Below the pieces are notes generated by a model, which saw only the letters and a program-made list of their open reading frames with translations, searched no databases and had not been told where the DNA came from. Made by a program: the position numbers and the translations under genes. Shown here in pieces: positions 17,979-25,557 of a stretch of DNA of 64,000 nt (position 1 is the first letter of the stretch; each line of letters begins with the position of its first letter). Origin of the DNA: Bacteroidia bacterium (lineage in GTDB: Bacteria > Bacteroidota > Bacteroidia > Bacteroidales > Prolixibacteraceae); contig JAPLDR010000019.1 of assembly GCA_026391655.1 (NCBI GenBank), forward strand, positions 138,880-202,879. Reading direction: 5' to 3'.

Positions 17979-18012
17979 GTTGTGGGTAATGCAAGAAAAG
18001 ACTCAGAAATAA
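17869..18012 (+). other. Leader reading frame, copy 1 (47 codons, TTG start)
   Basis: The frame TTG-GAT-GAA-GAC... encodes a peptide with NLFRNYYSEMFN and KSEIYGIVAFPQSL, collinear with the peptide of copy 2 (19371-19547). Differences between the two copies are substitutions without frameshift up to the break point, so the frame has been under, or derived from, coding selection. After 17978 it reads into cassette DNA and stops at 18012. Either a leader peptide or the 5' end of a gene cut by insertion. Confidence 0.45.
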
Positions 18013-18023
18013 CAAATATTTAA

Positions 18024-18677
18024 ATGAAATACTCAGAAGGCATAGTAAAAAAAGCTGCGACGGATGCATATTTAAATGGCGATGTTAAATTTGAGATTAT
18101 TGCTAATAAATGTGCATTGATTGTGATTGACATGCAAGATGAATTTGGCAAACCTGAGTGGACTTCATCTTGGATTCCTGAAGCTACAAAACAAGTACCT
18201 AAAATAAAAAAACTGATAGAGGTCTGTAGAGGTAAAAATATCCCGGTGATTTATACAGCTTTCAAAGACACACATTTATTTAAAGACAGACCAAAGACAG
18301 GAGATTTAATGCCAAATAGATATCCTCTGTTAGGAAATGAACCAACTTGGTTTAGAAAAGGGGAGATATGGCACGAATTAAAACCTAATGAAAATGAAAT
18401 TGTTATTTTCAAGCCTTCTTATGGCGCTTTCTATGATACTCCTCTGGAAACTATACTTAAAAACCTAGAAAAGGATACAATAATAATATGTGGCACGCTA
18501 ACTAATTATTGCTGTGGGACAACTGCAAGACAGGGATATGAAAGAGGATTTAAAGTTATTTTTGGAAGTGATATAACTTCAACTGATGATCCAAAAATGC
18601 AAGAACCAGAATTAAAAGTATTGAGAAAAGGATTTGCTAAAGTTATGACTTTAGGTGATATAATAAACAATTTATAA
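18024..18677 (+). CDS. Isochorismatase-like cysteine hydrolase
   Basis: 217 residues of the cysteine-hydrolase fold used by nicotinamidases, N-carbamoyl hydrolases and isochorismatases. The catalytic triad is visible: Asp in ALIVIDMQDEF (about 36-46), Lys in IFKPSYGAF, and Cys in TNYCCGTTARQGYERG. The substrate is not determined by these motifs. It is the single gene of the first cassette: its DNA starts at the leader junction (17979) and an attC-like repeat begins 10 nt after the stop. AT-rich relative to the core genes. Confidence 0.85.
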   Translation: MKYSEGIVKKAATDAYLNGDVKFEIIANKCALIVIDMQDEFGKPEWTSSWIPEATKQVPKIKKLIEVCRGKNIPVIYTAFKDTHLFKDRPKTGDLMPNRYPLLGNEPTWFRKGEIWHELKPNENEIVIFKPSYGAFYDTPLETILKNLEKDTIIICGTLTNYCCGTTARQGYERGFKVIFGSDITSTDDPKMQEPELKVLRKGFAKVMTLGDIINNL

Positions 18678-18687
18678 TAATGCACAT

Positions 18688-18770
18688 ACCCACAACATGC
18701 AATATAGCCCAAAAGGGTTTTAGTGGTATGCGAAGTTCATCGTCCGCATCAATTTCATTGTATTTCCTCG
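18688..18770 (+). repeat. attC-like repeat, truncated copy
   Basis: Begins ACCCACAAC (complement of the cassette start at 17979-17987). It matches the first part of the other three repeats (GCAATATAGCCC, GGTTTTAGTGG, GAAGTTCATCG) but ends abruptly where the next gene begins. The missing right half suggests deletion or fusion with chromosomal DNA. Confidence 0.5.
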
Positions 18771-19226
18771 ATGTCTATGCCACGTTTAAGTGAAGCCGAT
18801 TCGAAAGAGATCACACGTCAGCTGACCGGCCATTTTGTCGGTGCCGATAAATCGCTTATGCAGATTGACGCGTTGATTGAAATCCTCCGTAATTCTGATC
18901 CCAACACTTATAAGGCCTATAAACTGGCGCGTAAGACGATTGATTACGGTACACGTTCGATTGCGGTTCGTGGTAAAATCATCGATGCCATAACTAAAGA
19001 AGGTGTTAAAGGAGTTATTATTGGTTTTCTGAATGCTGATGGTACAAGTTTAGTCTCCCCGATTGTGAAGAAAACCGCCGACAAAGGTGGCTTTAATGTG
19101 AAATCGCTTGCCGAAGGGATCTACAAGCTTAAACTGACTAAAGTTGGTTACGTTGATCAGATGATTACGATCACGGTTACCAGTGAAGAGCTTTGTAATA
19201 TTAAGGTGGAAATGAGCAAAATTTGA
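18771..19226 (+). CDS. Protein with C-terminal carboxypeptidase-regulatory-like domain, possibly 5'-truncated
   Basis: 151 residues from the ATG at 18771. The N-terminal half is helical; the C-terminal half (about 72-151) is a transthyretin-like/CarboxypepD regulatory domain, seen from GKIIDAITKEGVKGVIIGFLN and AEGIYKLKLTKVGY. The same frame is open back to a GTG at 18723, but that stretch lies within the truncated attC-like repeat, so the upstream part of the original gene is probably missing. More GC-rich than its neighbours, suggesting native chromosomal DNA caught in the island. Function unknown. Confidence 0.6.
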   Translation: MSMPRLSEADSKEITRQLTGHFVGADKSLMQIDALIEILRNSDPNTYKAYKLARKTIDYGTRSIAVRGKIIDAITKEGVKGVIIGFLNADGTSLVSPIVKKTADKGGFNVKSLAEGIYKLKLTKVGYVDQMITITVTSEELCNIKVEMSKI

Positions 19227-19262
19227 TTTGTTTAGGTTGGTTTTCGAGTATTTCAGAGAAGA

Positions 19263-19284
19263 GGCCCTGTGAAAGCGGGGCTTC
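19263..19284 (+). terminator. Weak hairpin after the regulatory-domain gene
   Basis: A 7-bp stem with one wobble (GAGGCCC with GGGGCTTC) around 19261-19284, about 35 nt past the stop codon. No strong U-tract. Confidence 0.3.
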
Positions 19285-19299
19285 GGATTTAGAAAAAGT

Positions 19300-19480
19300 G
19301 AAAAATGGTTTAATTAAATTTTTTATGAATACCTTTGTTAAAAGAGAAAAGATTTAAGAACTAAAGACAAATGGAAGAAGACGTAATTAATCTGTTCCGA
19401 AACTATTATTCCGAAATGTTTAACACATCTTCGCTTTCAGCTAAGTCAGAAATATACGCCACAGTGGCGTATCCACAGTC
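19300..19480 (+). repeat. Promoter-leader block, copy 2
   Basis: Second copy of the block at 17798-17978, with -7 box TACCTTTG (19330-19337). Homology to copy 1 ends at CCACAGTC (19473-19480), and ATTAGTGGC of the next cassette follows. Confidence 0.65.
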
Positions 19481-19547
19481 ATTAGTGGCAACCATAATAG
19501 AGGACATTAACAGCATTAAATACAGAAAAGATGAACGGACAAATTAA
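19371..19547 (+). other. Leader reading frame, copy 2 (58 codons, ATG start)
   Basis: Encodes a 58-residue peptide beginning MEEDVINLFRNYYSEMFN. The part up to about residue 37 is shared with copy 1; the rest derives from cassette DNA. Its stop overlaps the start of the next gene (ATG 19531) by 17 nt, so translational coupling is possible. Confidence 0.45.
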
Positions 19548-20772
19548 ATTTCACAAGCCACTTGAGTTTTGGGGCAAAATCAATGTTGACGGACAGACAA
19601 AAGATTTGTATTTCAATTATCAAAATGTTCAAGGAGAGTTAAAAACATTATTTGAATTTGACAAGTTTAAAGACGAACCTATCACATTTGAGATTAATGA
19701 ATCGTCAAAAAGAACTGGAGAAAAAGAGGCTATCAATATAAGGCTTGACCTCACAAAACGACAAGTAGGACACATTTTTTCATTTGACCAAGAAAGAGGT
19801 ATTGGAAACATTCAAGACTTTAATAGTAAAGAAAAGATATTTTTTCATTTTTCAGGCATACGAAAAGCATTTGCAAACAAATATGAGAGAGTTGAAGTGG
19901 GTGAACCTGTTATATTTTCAATTGGTAACAACGACAAAGGCAAATATGCTATTGACATTGTGAAAATCGACGACCGTTATCACATTGAAGAATTTGCAAA
20001 CTTCACGAACCTAAGAACAAGTCTTTTAGATTTAAAAAGTTTGGCGGAAACTGAAAATTGGGACTATTTAAAAAAGCCAACAAGAGGCGTTCCTGTTTTA
20101 TTTAGTTATCTTAACCAAACTTGCATTCGTTTAATTAAACAAGGTAAAGTAGAAAGAGGTAAATCTACAAAGGATAAAATGGAATATGCGTATTTTAATA
20201 CTGGTCTTGTGACCCCTCAACAAGACGAAATATTTGCTTATTTTATTAAAAACCCAAACTATTCTGCACTGACAGGTTGGGGTGTTCAATCTGCTGAATG
20301 GAATTTTATTGAATTTAATACAGAGCAATCTGTTTATAGAAGATATTTTATTGTAGTTCCAGATATAGCAACATACTTTTCAGAAGCAGAAGTTGCGGAC
20401 TTGATTTTTGATACAAGAGTTCCTATTATTCCCGACAAAGAGCATTTGTTAAAAAGAAAAACACGAATTGAATCAGAAAGAATCAGAAATCTTGACGACG
20501 AGGCATTCATTGAAGAAATTAAGGACGCAATTGAACTTGCAAAGAAACGTATCAAGAGAAATTATAAGACTGCAATACCGCATTTCTATGATAACAGAAT
20601 TCAGTTTTTATTACCACTCTGTTTTAGGTCAAATAAAGCTGAAGCTGTTGCAGCATTAGTAGTAAATAAAAATGAAAACATACACGAAGCGCATACCATT
20701 TTAAGTCTTGACCAAGCATACAATAACGCAAGACTTTTAGCAAGACCAGACAGAGAATGGTTGAACCCTTAA
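19531..20772 (+). CDS. Cold-shock-like plus DUF3825 protein
   Basis: 413 residues. Two OB-fold/cold-shock-like segments occupy the N-terminal 150 residues, the second with the typical FDQERGIGNIQDF, KIFFHFSGI and VIFSIGNNDKGKYAIDIV pattern of nucleic-acid-binding CSD domains. A DUF3825 region follows (about 170-290; YLKKPTRGVPVLFSYLNQT, FNTGLVTPQQDEIFAYF), then a helical basic tail. An RNA-binding or stress role is plausible from the cold-shock fold but not shown. It is the only gene of its cassette, starts inside the leader frame, and ends 11 nt before an attC-like repeat. Confidence 0.72.
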   Translation: MNGQIKFHKPLEFWGKINVDGQTKDLYFNYQNVQGELKTLFEFDKFKDEPITFEINESSKRTGEKEAINIRLDLTKRQVGHIFSFDQERGIGNIQDFNSKEKIFFHFSGIRKAFANKYERVEVGEPVIFSIGNNDKGKYAIDIVKIDDRYHIEEFANFTNLRTSLLDLKSLAETENWDYLKKPTRGVPVLFSYLNQTCIRLIKQGKVERGKSTKDKMEYAYFNTGLVTPQQDEIFAYFIKNPNYSALTGWGVQSAEWNFIEFNTEQSVYRRYFIVVPDIATYFSEAEVADLIFDTRVPIIPDKEHLLKRKTRIESERIRNLDDEAFIEEIKDAIELAKKRIKRNYKTAIPHFYDNRIQFLLPLCFRSNKAEAVAALVVNKNENIHEAHTILSLDQAYNNARLLARPDREWLNP

Positions 20773-20783
20773 AAGGAATGGCC

Positions 20784-20918
20784 GCTGCTAACAGCAAAAT
20801 ACCCGACAAATCGGGTTTTGGTGCTTCGTTGACATGAAATTAGTACATTTAAAAGCAGTACTTCGCAGGAAGGTCATCGGTTAAATTCCACCCTGCATAT
20901 ATTTGCGAAACGATGGGC
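20784..20918 (+). repeat. attC-like repeat 1
   Basis: 135 bp from GCTGCTAAC to GATGGGC. It contains the shared core: AGCAAA ... ATCGGGTTTTGG ... ATTTAAAAGCAGTACTTCG ... GGAAGGTCATCGG ... TATATTTGCGAAACG. The left end pairs (with wobbles) with ATTAGTGGC at the start of its own cassette (19481-19489). GCAAA near the left end pairs with TTTGC near the right end. Confidence 0.6.
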
Positions 20919-20978
20919 GAAATATTGATTTCTTCTGGAAACTTAATATTGTGACACATAAAAAATAAATTAATAAAT

Positions 20979-21833
20979 ATGACAACGACACCAAAGAAAT
21001 TTTGCTTCATACTTATGCCATTTGATAATGATTTTGACGATATCTATAAACTTGGAATAAAACAAAGTTGTATTGATGCTGGAGCATATTGCGAAAGAGT
21101 AGATGAGCAAATTTATAATGAATCGATATTAGATAGAATTTACAATCAGATTTCAAAGGCTGATATTGTCATAGCTGACATGACTGGTAGAAATTCAAAT
21201 GTTTTCTATGAGGTTGGATATGCTCATGCTTTGGGTAAGACAACCATACTTTTGACAAAGAATTCTGATGATATTCCTTTTGACTTAAAACATTATCCGC
21301 ATATAATTTATAATAACAAAATCACTCAATTAAAAGAAGAATTAACGACTAGAGTGAAATGGTGTGTAGAGAATGACACTGCCAGCCAAAATAATCAGAA
21401 TATTGATATTGATGTCTTTTTAGGTGATAAAAGTTTAACTAATAAAAACGTTGAATTCTTTTTCGAAAAAAACAAGTTCCCATCTCCAACTTTTACACTA
21501 CACAATAAGACTTTTGAAACGTTTAGTCCCGGAGATTACAGTGTAGGTATTATTACTGATACAAATTACCCATTTATTGGAAATCCAAGAAACTGTAAAA
21601 CAACTAAGTGGCCCTACGGACGTCTTATTCATGTACATCCAATTATTGAAGATATTTTATATCCAAACTCATACTATAGTTTTACCGTTTCATTACAACC
21701 TAAAGTATTAGAATACGAGGATTCTCCGTTGGTACGACCAAAAATTAGATATAGCGAAGACCAAGAAATTACAATACGAATTTTTACACCCAAGGGGACA
21801 CGAGACTATTTTCTGTGGATTAAAAGTAAATAA
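20979..21833 (+). CDS. Nucleoside deoxyribosyltransferase/TIR-like N-terminal domain protein
   Basis: 284 residues. The N-terminal 125 residues have the CFILMPFDNDFDDIY, AGAYCERVDEQIY, IVIADMTGRNSNVFYEVGYA and LGKTTILLT motifs of a Rossmann-like family related to nucleoside 2-deoxyribosyltransferases. The conserved Glu in VFYEVGYAHA is the position used as catalytic glutamate in that superfamily. The C-terminal half (about 135-284) is an unrecognised beta-rich domain, perhaps a sensor. Such domains occur as base-releasing or NAD-cleaving effectors in phage defence, so a defence role is possible but inferred. Single gene of its cassette; AT-rich. Confidence 0.65.
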   Translation: MTTTPKKFCFILMPFDNDFDDIYKLGIKQSCIDAGAYCERVDEQIYNESILDRIYNQISKADIVIADMTGRNSNVFYEVGYAHALGKTTILLTKNSDDIPFDLKHYPHIIYNNKITQLKEELTTRVKWCVENDTASQNNQNIDIDVFLGDKSLTNKNVEFFFEKNKFPSPTFTLHNKTFETFSPGDYSVGIITDTNYPFIGNPRNCKTTKWPYGRLIHVHPIIEDILYPNSYYSFTVSLQPKVLEYEDSPLVRPKIRYSEDQEITIRIFTPKGTRDYFLWIKSK

Positions 21834-21839
21834 TACTAT

Positions 21840-21968
21840 GCCCAACAGCAAACTACAAGTCGGGCAGCCAGCTTCCTTGACAGGGAAGTAACAAATTTAA
21901 AAGCAGCACTTCGTAGGAAGTTCATCGGGAAACTCCTGCCCTCCGTATATTTGCGAGACATTGTGCAC
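21840..21968 (+). repeat. attC-like repeat 2
   Basis: 129 bp from GCCCAAC, which fits the RYYYAAC core of attC sites, to ATTGTGCAC. GCCCAAC pairs at six of seven positions with GATGGGC at the start of this cassette (20912-20918). The internal sequence is about the same as in repeats 1 and 3. Confidence 0.65.
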
Positions 21969-22031
21969 AATTTTAGGGAGACGTGATTTTGAAATTAATA
22001 ATGGATTACATCATAATAGTAAATAATTGAT

Positions 22032-23924
22032 ATGAAAACAATTGGCATCTTGATACTAGGTCTGATTTTCAGCAACCTATTATTCTCACAAGAGATTAAA
22101 GTAGTAGAAATTAAAACCGATGTAAATGAGGTAACTGTGTTTATTTCAGGAGCTCAGGTTATTCGAAAGAAGAGTGTTGATATCACTCAGGGAAAATCAA
22201 TCCTAAAGTTTGTAAACCTATCACCATTCATTGATCCAAAGAGTGTTCAGGTAAAAGTCGAAGGAGAATTAACAGTATTATCGGTTAATCATCAGCAGAA
22301 TTATCTCGACAAGATGGAAAAACCCAAAGAACTTCAGGATTTGGAAAAATCTATTGATGCCATTGAATCCAAAATCAAACAAGAGAACACTTATCTGTCG
22401 ATTATCAAGGAAGAATTGGCATTTCTTCAGGAGAATAGAACCATTGGCGGAAGAAACGAGCAGATAAGCGTTACCAATCTTCAACAAGTGTCGGATTTTT
22501 ACAGTAACAAGCTTACCGCTTTAAAATTAAAGGAGATAGAAAGAAACAACACCCTTGAAGATTTGAATAAACAAAAAACTGATATCCAAAACCAGATTAA
22601 AACATTGACAAGTAAAAAGGAATTTCCGACCGGAGAAATACTCGTTAAAGTTGATGCTAAGAAAAACGGTAATTTTTCGTTTGAGATTTCGTATGTTGTT
22701 GGCAATGCCGGATGGTTTCCTTCTTATGATATCAGGGCAAAAAATATCAATGAACCGGTTCAGTTGATTTACAAGGCCAATGTAAAACAAGACACAAAAG
22801 AAGACTGGAACAATGTAAATTTAAAATTTTCATCTTCCGATCCGAATGTTTCAGGAGTGGCACCCGAATTAAAAACTTACTTTTTGAATTATAATACTTT
22901 ACCTCCTACTTACAAACTTACGGCGAATGGTGTAAGTGGAAAAGTAACCGATACCAAAGGAGTACCATTGCCAGGTACAAACGTAGTCGTTCAGGGAACT
23001 ACAATCGGAACAGTAACCGACATGGAGGGAAATTATTCAATTACAATCCCAAACAATGCAATTCAGATCAGTTTTTCATTTGTCGGGTTTAATTCACAAA
23101 CAATTCCTATAAATGGCAGCGTAATGAATGTTGCTTTGGAGGAAAATACCATGGCTTTGGAAGAAGTTGTAACCGTTGGTTACGGTTCACAAAAAAAGCT
23201 TTCACTTTCAAATGTTTTTCAGGGAAGGGTTGCAGGGCTAGCAGTTGGTGGTAAATCTGATATTAAAATACGCGGAACAAGTAGTCTGGCCATACCAACA
23301 GCGCAGGTTGAGAAACAGACTACCGTGAATTTTGAAATTAAAACGCCCTATACAATTAAATCTGACAACAAAAACTATACTGTTGATATTGAGTTTTATG
23401 ATCTGCCTGCCATCTATCAATACTATTGTGTTCCCAAGATTGATAAAGATGCTTTCTTAATTGCAAAGATCATTGATTGGGAGAAATATAGCCTTCTGGA
23501 GGGTGAAGCCAATGTTTTCTTTGAGGAAACCTATGTAGGCAAAACTCTTTTAGATGTTCGTTACGCTTCGGATACTTTAGAGATTTCATTGGGTAGAGAC
23601 AAAAAGGTGTCAGTCAATAGAGAAAAGATCAAAGACTTCACTACCAAACAATTCATAGGCAATAAAAAAGAGGAAACACGAACATGGAAAACAACGGTGA
23701 AAAACAATAAAAATCAGGAAATTAATATGATTGTTCTTGACCAGGTTCCTGTTTCAACGGCAGAGGATATAGAAGTAAATGTGTTAAATATTTCTGGGGC
23801 AAAACATGATTTAGAAACTGGCGAAATAAAGTGGGAGTTTTCATTAAATCCAGTGGACAAAAAGGAATTAGATTTAAAATATTCGGTTAAATATCCTAAA
23901 TACAGAAACTTGATTATCGAATAA
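22032..23924 (+). CDS. MuiA-family (DUF4139) protein with embedded CarboxypepD/SusC-plug-like segment
   Basis: 630 residues. A signal peptide (1-19) precedes a DUF4140 N-terminus, a coiled-coil (about 95-200), the first part of DUF4139 (to about 290), and an inserted carboxypeptidase-regulatory-like domain (about 300-375, GKVTDTKGVPLPGTNVVVQG). A stretch copying the start of a SusC TonB-dependent receptor follows (EEVVTVGYGSQKK, FQGRVAGLAVGG, IKIRGTSS; about 380-425). DUF4139 then resumes to the end. MuiA-type proteins are envelope proteins of unclear role. The receptor piece lacks any barrel. Single gene of its cassette, with complementary cassette ends. Confidence 0.8.
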   Translation: MKTIGILILGLIFSNLLFSQEIKVVEIKTDVNEVTVFISGAQVIRKKSVDITQGKSILKFVNLSPFIDPKSVQVKVEGELTVLSVNHQQNYLDKMEKPKELQDLEKSIDAIESKIKQENTYLSIIKEELAFLQENRTIGGRNEQISVTNLQQVSDFYSNKLTALKLKEIERNNTLEDLNKQKTDIQNQIKTLTSKKEFPTGEILVKVDAKKNGNFSFEISYVVGNAGWFPSYDIRAKNINEPVQLIYKANVKQDTKEDWNNVNLKFSSSDPNVSGVAPELKTYFLNYNTLPPTYKLTANGVSGKVTDTKGVPLPGTNVVVQGTTIGTVTDMEGNYSITIPNNAIQISFSFVGFNSQTIPINGSVMNVALEENTMALEEVVTVGYGSQKKLSLSNVFQGRVAGLAVGGKSDIKIRGTSSLAIPTAQVEKQTTVNFEIKTPYTIKSDNKNYTVDIEFYDLPAIYQYYCVPKIDKDAFLIAKIIDWEKYSLLEGEANVFFEETYVGKTLLDVRYASDTLEISLGRDKKVSVNREKIKDFTTKQFIGNKKEETRTWKTTVKNNKNQEINMIVLDQVPVSTAEDIEVNVLNISGAKHDLETGEIKWEFSLNPVDKKELDLKYSVKYPKYRNLIIE

Positions 23925-23928
23925 AAAC

Positions 23929-24059
23929 TGTGCACAATAGCAAGCTACCCGGCAAGTTGGGTTTGGTTGCATCGTTGATAGGAAAGTAATAAATTTAAAG
24001 CAACTCTTCGTAGGAAGTTTATCGGGAAACTCCTGCTCTGTATTTGCGGGACGTTGGGG
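23929..24059 (+). repeat. attC-like repeat 3
   Basis: 131 bp from TGTGCACAAT to GTTGGGG. Its left end is the exact complement of ATTGTGCACA at the start of this cassette (21960-21969). The GTTGGGG end fits the GTTRRR core of attC sites. Confidence 0.65.
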
Positions 24060-24138
24060 GCAAGTTTAAGGAATCGCACTTTGCATTTATAAATTGACAA
24101 TCATAACAAAATATATTAATCAATAAAACTAAATCCGC

Positions 24139-24696
24139 GTGAAAAAATTAATTTTAGTCTTGACAATTTTCAGTTTATTTTCTTGCAAAAAAGAGAATCC
24201 AACTCCTGTATTCACCCACTATGTAGGTGAACTTAATGGTGGAGGAATTGTTGTATCAGTTTGGAAAATAGATGGAGTTGAACACGGATTAATTGCCTCA
24301 TTAACAGACATAAGTACAAGTTCTGTATGGAGCAATGTATCCACAACTCTTATAGGTGTGACAGCACAAAACCCAAGAGACGGACAAGCCAATTCAAATA
24401 GTATTATTGCTCAAACAGGGCATACCACAAGTGCAGCACAATTGTGTAGCTCATATACATCTGGTGGTTACAGCGATTGGTATTTACCAGCCGGTTGGGA
24501 ATTAAATTTATGTTACTATGCGGCAACTATTGTGAACGAAGTTTTAGGAGATACAAACGGGTTTCACTCGTCCTACTACTGGGCTTCAAGCGAATATGAT
24601 GCTAACAATGGGTGGATTCAGACCTTTCCTTATGGAGGCACAGCCGCTACCTCAAAGGCCAGTAATCATTTTGTTCGAGCAGTCAGGAGATTTTAA
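24139..24696 (+). CDS. Small DUF1566-like lipoprotein
   Basis: 185 residues, starting with GTG. A lipoprotein signal ends at the LFSC lipobox (Cys16). The mature part contains the HTTSAAQLC, GYSDWYLPAGWELNLCY and YYWASSEYD motifs of the DUF1566/Lcl C-terminal fold, and closes with NHFVRAVRRF. Surface or periplasmic attachment is expected; the function is unknown. It is the last cassette gene, and no attC-like repeat follows, so the array is truncated here. Confidence 0.75.
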   Translation: MKKLILVLTIFSLFSCKKENPTPVFTHYVGELNGGGIVVSVWKIDGVEHGLIASLTDISTSSVWSNVSTTLIGVTAQNPRDGQANSNSIIAQTGHTTSAAQLCSSYTSGGYSDWYLPAGWELNLCYYAATIVNEVLGDTNGFHSSYYWASSEYDANNGWIQTFPYGGTAATSKASNHFVRAVRRF

Positions 24697-24737
24697 ATAT
24701 TACAGCTTTGTGGAGCAATTTTCTCGTAGTAAGAATG

Positions 24738-24764
24738 GAGATTGATGAGGTGATTAAACGCTGA
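24738..24764 (+). pseudogene. 3'-end remnant of a phosphatase-fold gene
   Basis: These 27 bases match the last nine codons of the phosphatase-fold gene (17133-17159) at 22 positions and encode EIDEVIKR-stop against VIDELIKH-stop. They suggest that a paralogue, or the original gene end, once lay on the right side of the island. Confidence 0.35.
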
Positions 24765-24769
24765 GGGTT

Positions 24770-25339
24770 TTATAGAGCAATTTCTTCCCTTTTTGAATTG
24801 CCATAACCATTGTACGAAACAATCTTATCGATTGACTTACGAATTTTTGTCCGCGTCTTTTGATCAGAATATCCCAGTGTGATAATTAATTGGACACGTT
24901 TTGAAGATGGAACATTGAGTAATTTCTTCACCTTGGTTTCATCGAACCAGCCGATCATACAACTTCCAAGACCTTCATTGGCTGCTGCCAGACAAATATG
25001 TGAAGCAATAATTCCGATATCAATTAATGGGAAGTGCTTCCTCTTTACCCAACTCCCAAAGTTAGAAGTGAGATTTGCAGCCTCTTCAACAATCACCAAA
25101 TGGATCGGCGCTTGTTTAGTGAAGTGATTCATTCCAAGTATTTTCTCTGAGGTAGCATCAGCAATTTTGTTTTTTATCTCAGGATCATCAACGACAATAA
25201 TATGCCACGGTTGGGCATTGCATGCCGAAGGAGACAACCGGGCACATTCCAGAATTCGTGCGAGTTTATCGTTCTCAACAGGTCGGTCAAGATAACTCCG
25301 GTCGCTTTGACGGGTTAATACTAGTGATTTGAAATCCAT
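24770..25339 (-). CDS. Nitroreductase-family FMN oxidoreductase
   Basis: 189 residues. N-terminal RQSDRSYLDRPV carries the phosphate-binding arginines, SACNAQPWHIIVVDD is the central family motif, and EGLGSCMIGWFDETKVKKLL precedes the C-terminal FMN-contacting region (ITLGYSD). Uses NAD(P)H to reduce nitro, quinone or enone substrates. It lies at the right border of the accessory island, downstream of the Kdo8N operon on the same strand but beyond a terminator. Confidence 0.88.
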   Translation of the reverse strand: MDFKSLVLTRQSDRSYLDRPVENDKLARILECARLSPSACNAQPWHIIVVDDPEIKNKIADATSEKILGMNHFTKQAPIHLVIVEEAANLTSNFGSWVKRKHFPLIDIGIIASHICLAAANEGLGSCMIGWFDETKVKKLLNVPSSKRVQLIITLGYSDQKTRTKIRKSIDKIVSYNGYGNSKREEIAL

Positions 25340-25508
25340 GATAAATGATAATTAAACAATGTGACAATTCGGCAATTCGACAATTCGTATTTGTCAGACG
25401 TTTCGTTTTGTGATTGCAATCCAATGTATTATGCTTTTAACACTTAGTCTCTTCATATTTTCTCATCTTCTCTCCCTCACAAAATCTCTCCCTCTTCTTA
25501 ATCAAACT

Positions 25509-25540
25509 ACAAAGGCGGAACATAACTGCTCCGCCTTTGT
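25509..25540 (-). terminator. Terminator of the kdn/kds operon
   Basis: A perfect 11-bp stem (ACAAAGGCGGA with TCCGCCTTTGT) and a 10-nt loop lie 18 bp beyond the stop of the last operon gene. The flanks are AT-rich but without a long U-tract. Confidence 0.65.
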
Positions 25541-25557
25541 ATGTATATTGCTTACAA

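Larger units (their letters stand above)
17979..24696 (+). mobile_element. Putative integron-like gene-cassette cluster lacking an integrase
   Basis: Five unrelated same-strand genes (18024, 19531, 20979, 22032, 24139) are spaced by about 130-bp related repeats beginning just after stop codons. In the four cassettes with a following repeat, the first bases of the cassette are complementary to the first bases of that repeat (for example GTTGTGGGT at 17979 with ACCCACAAC at 18688, and ATTGTGCACA at 21960 with TGTGCACAAT at 23929). This is the geometry of attC-bearing cassettes. No integrase is present. The cluster is interrupted by a non-cassette gene and the second leader copy (18771-19480). 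Confidence 0.6.

Noticed and set aside
24139-24764. A further attC-like repeat after the last cassette
   Set aside because: The complement of the cassette start (GTTGGGGGCAAG) is not found downstream of 24696, so the last cassette is treated as truncated.
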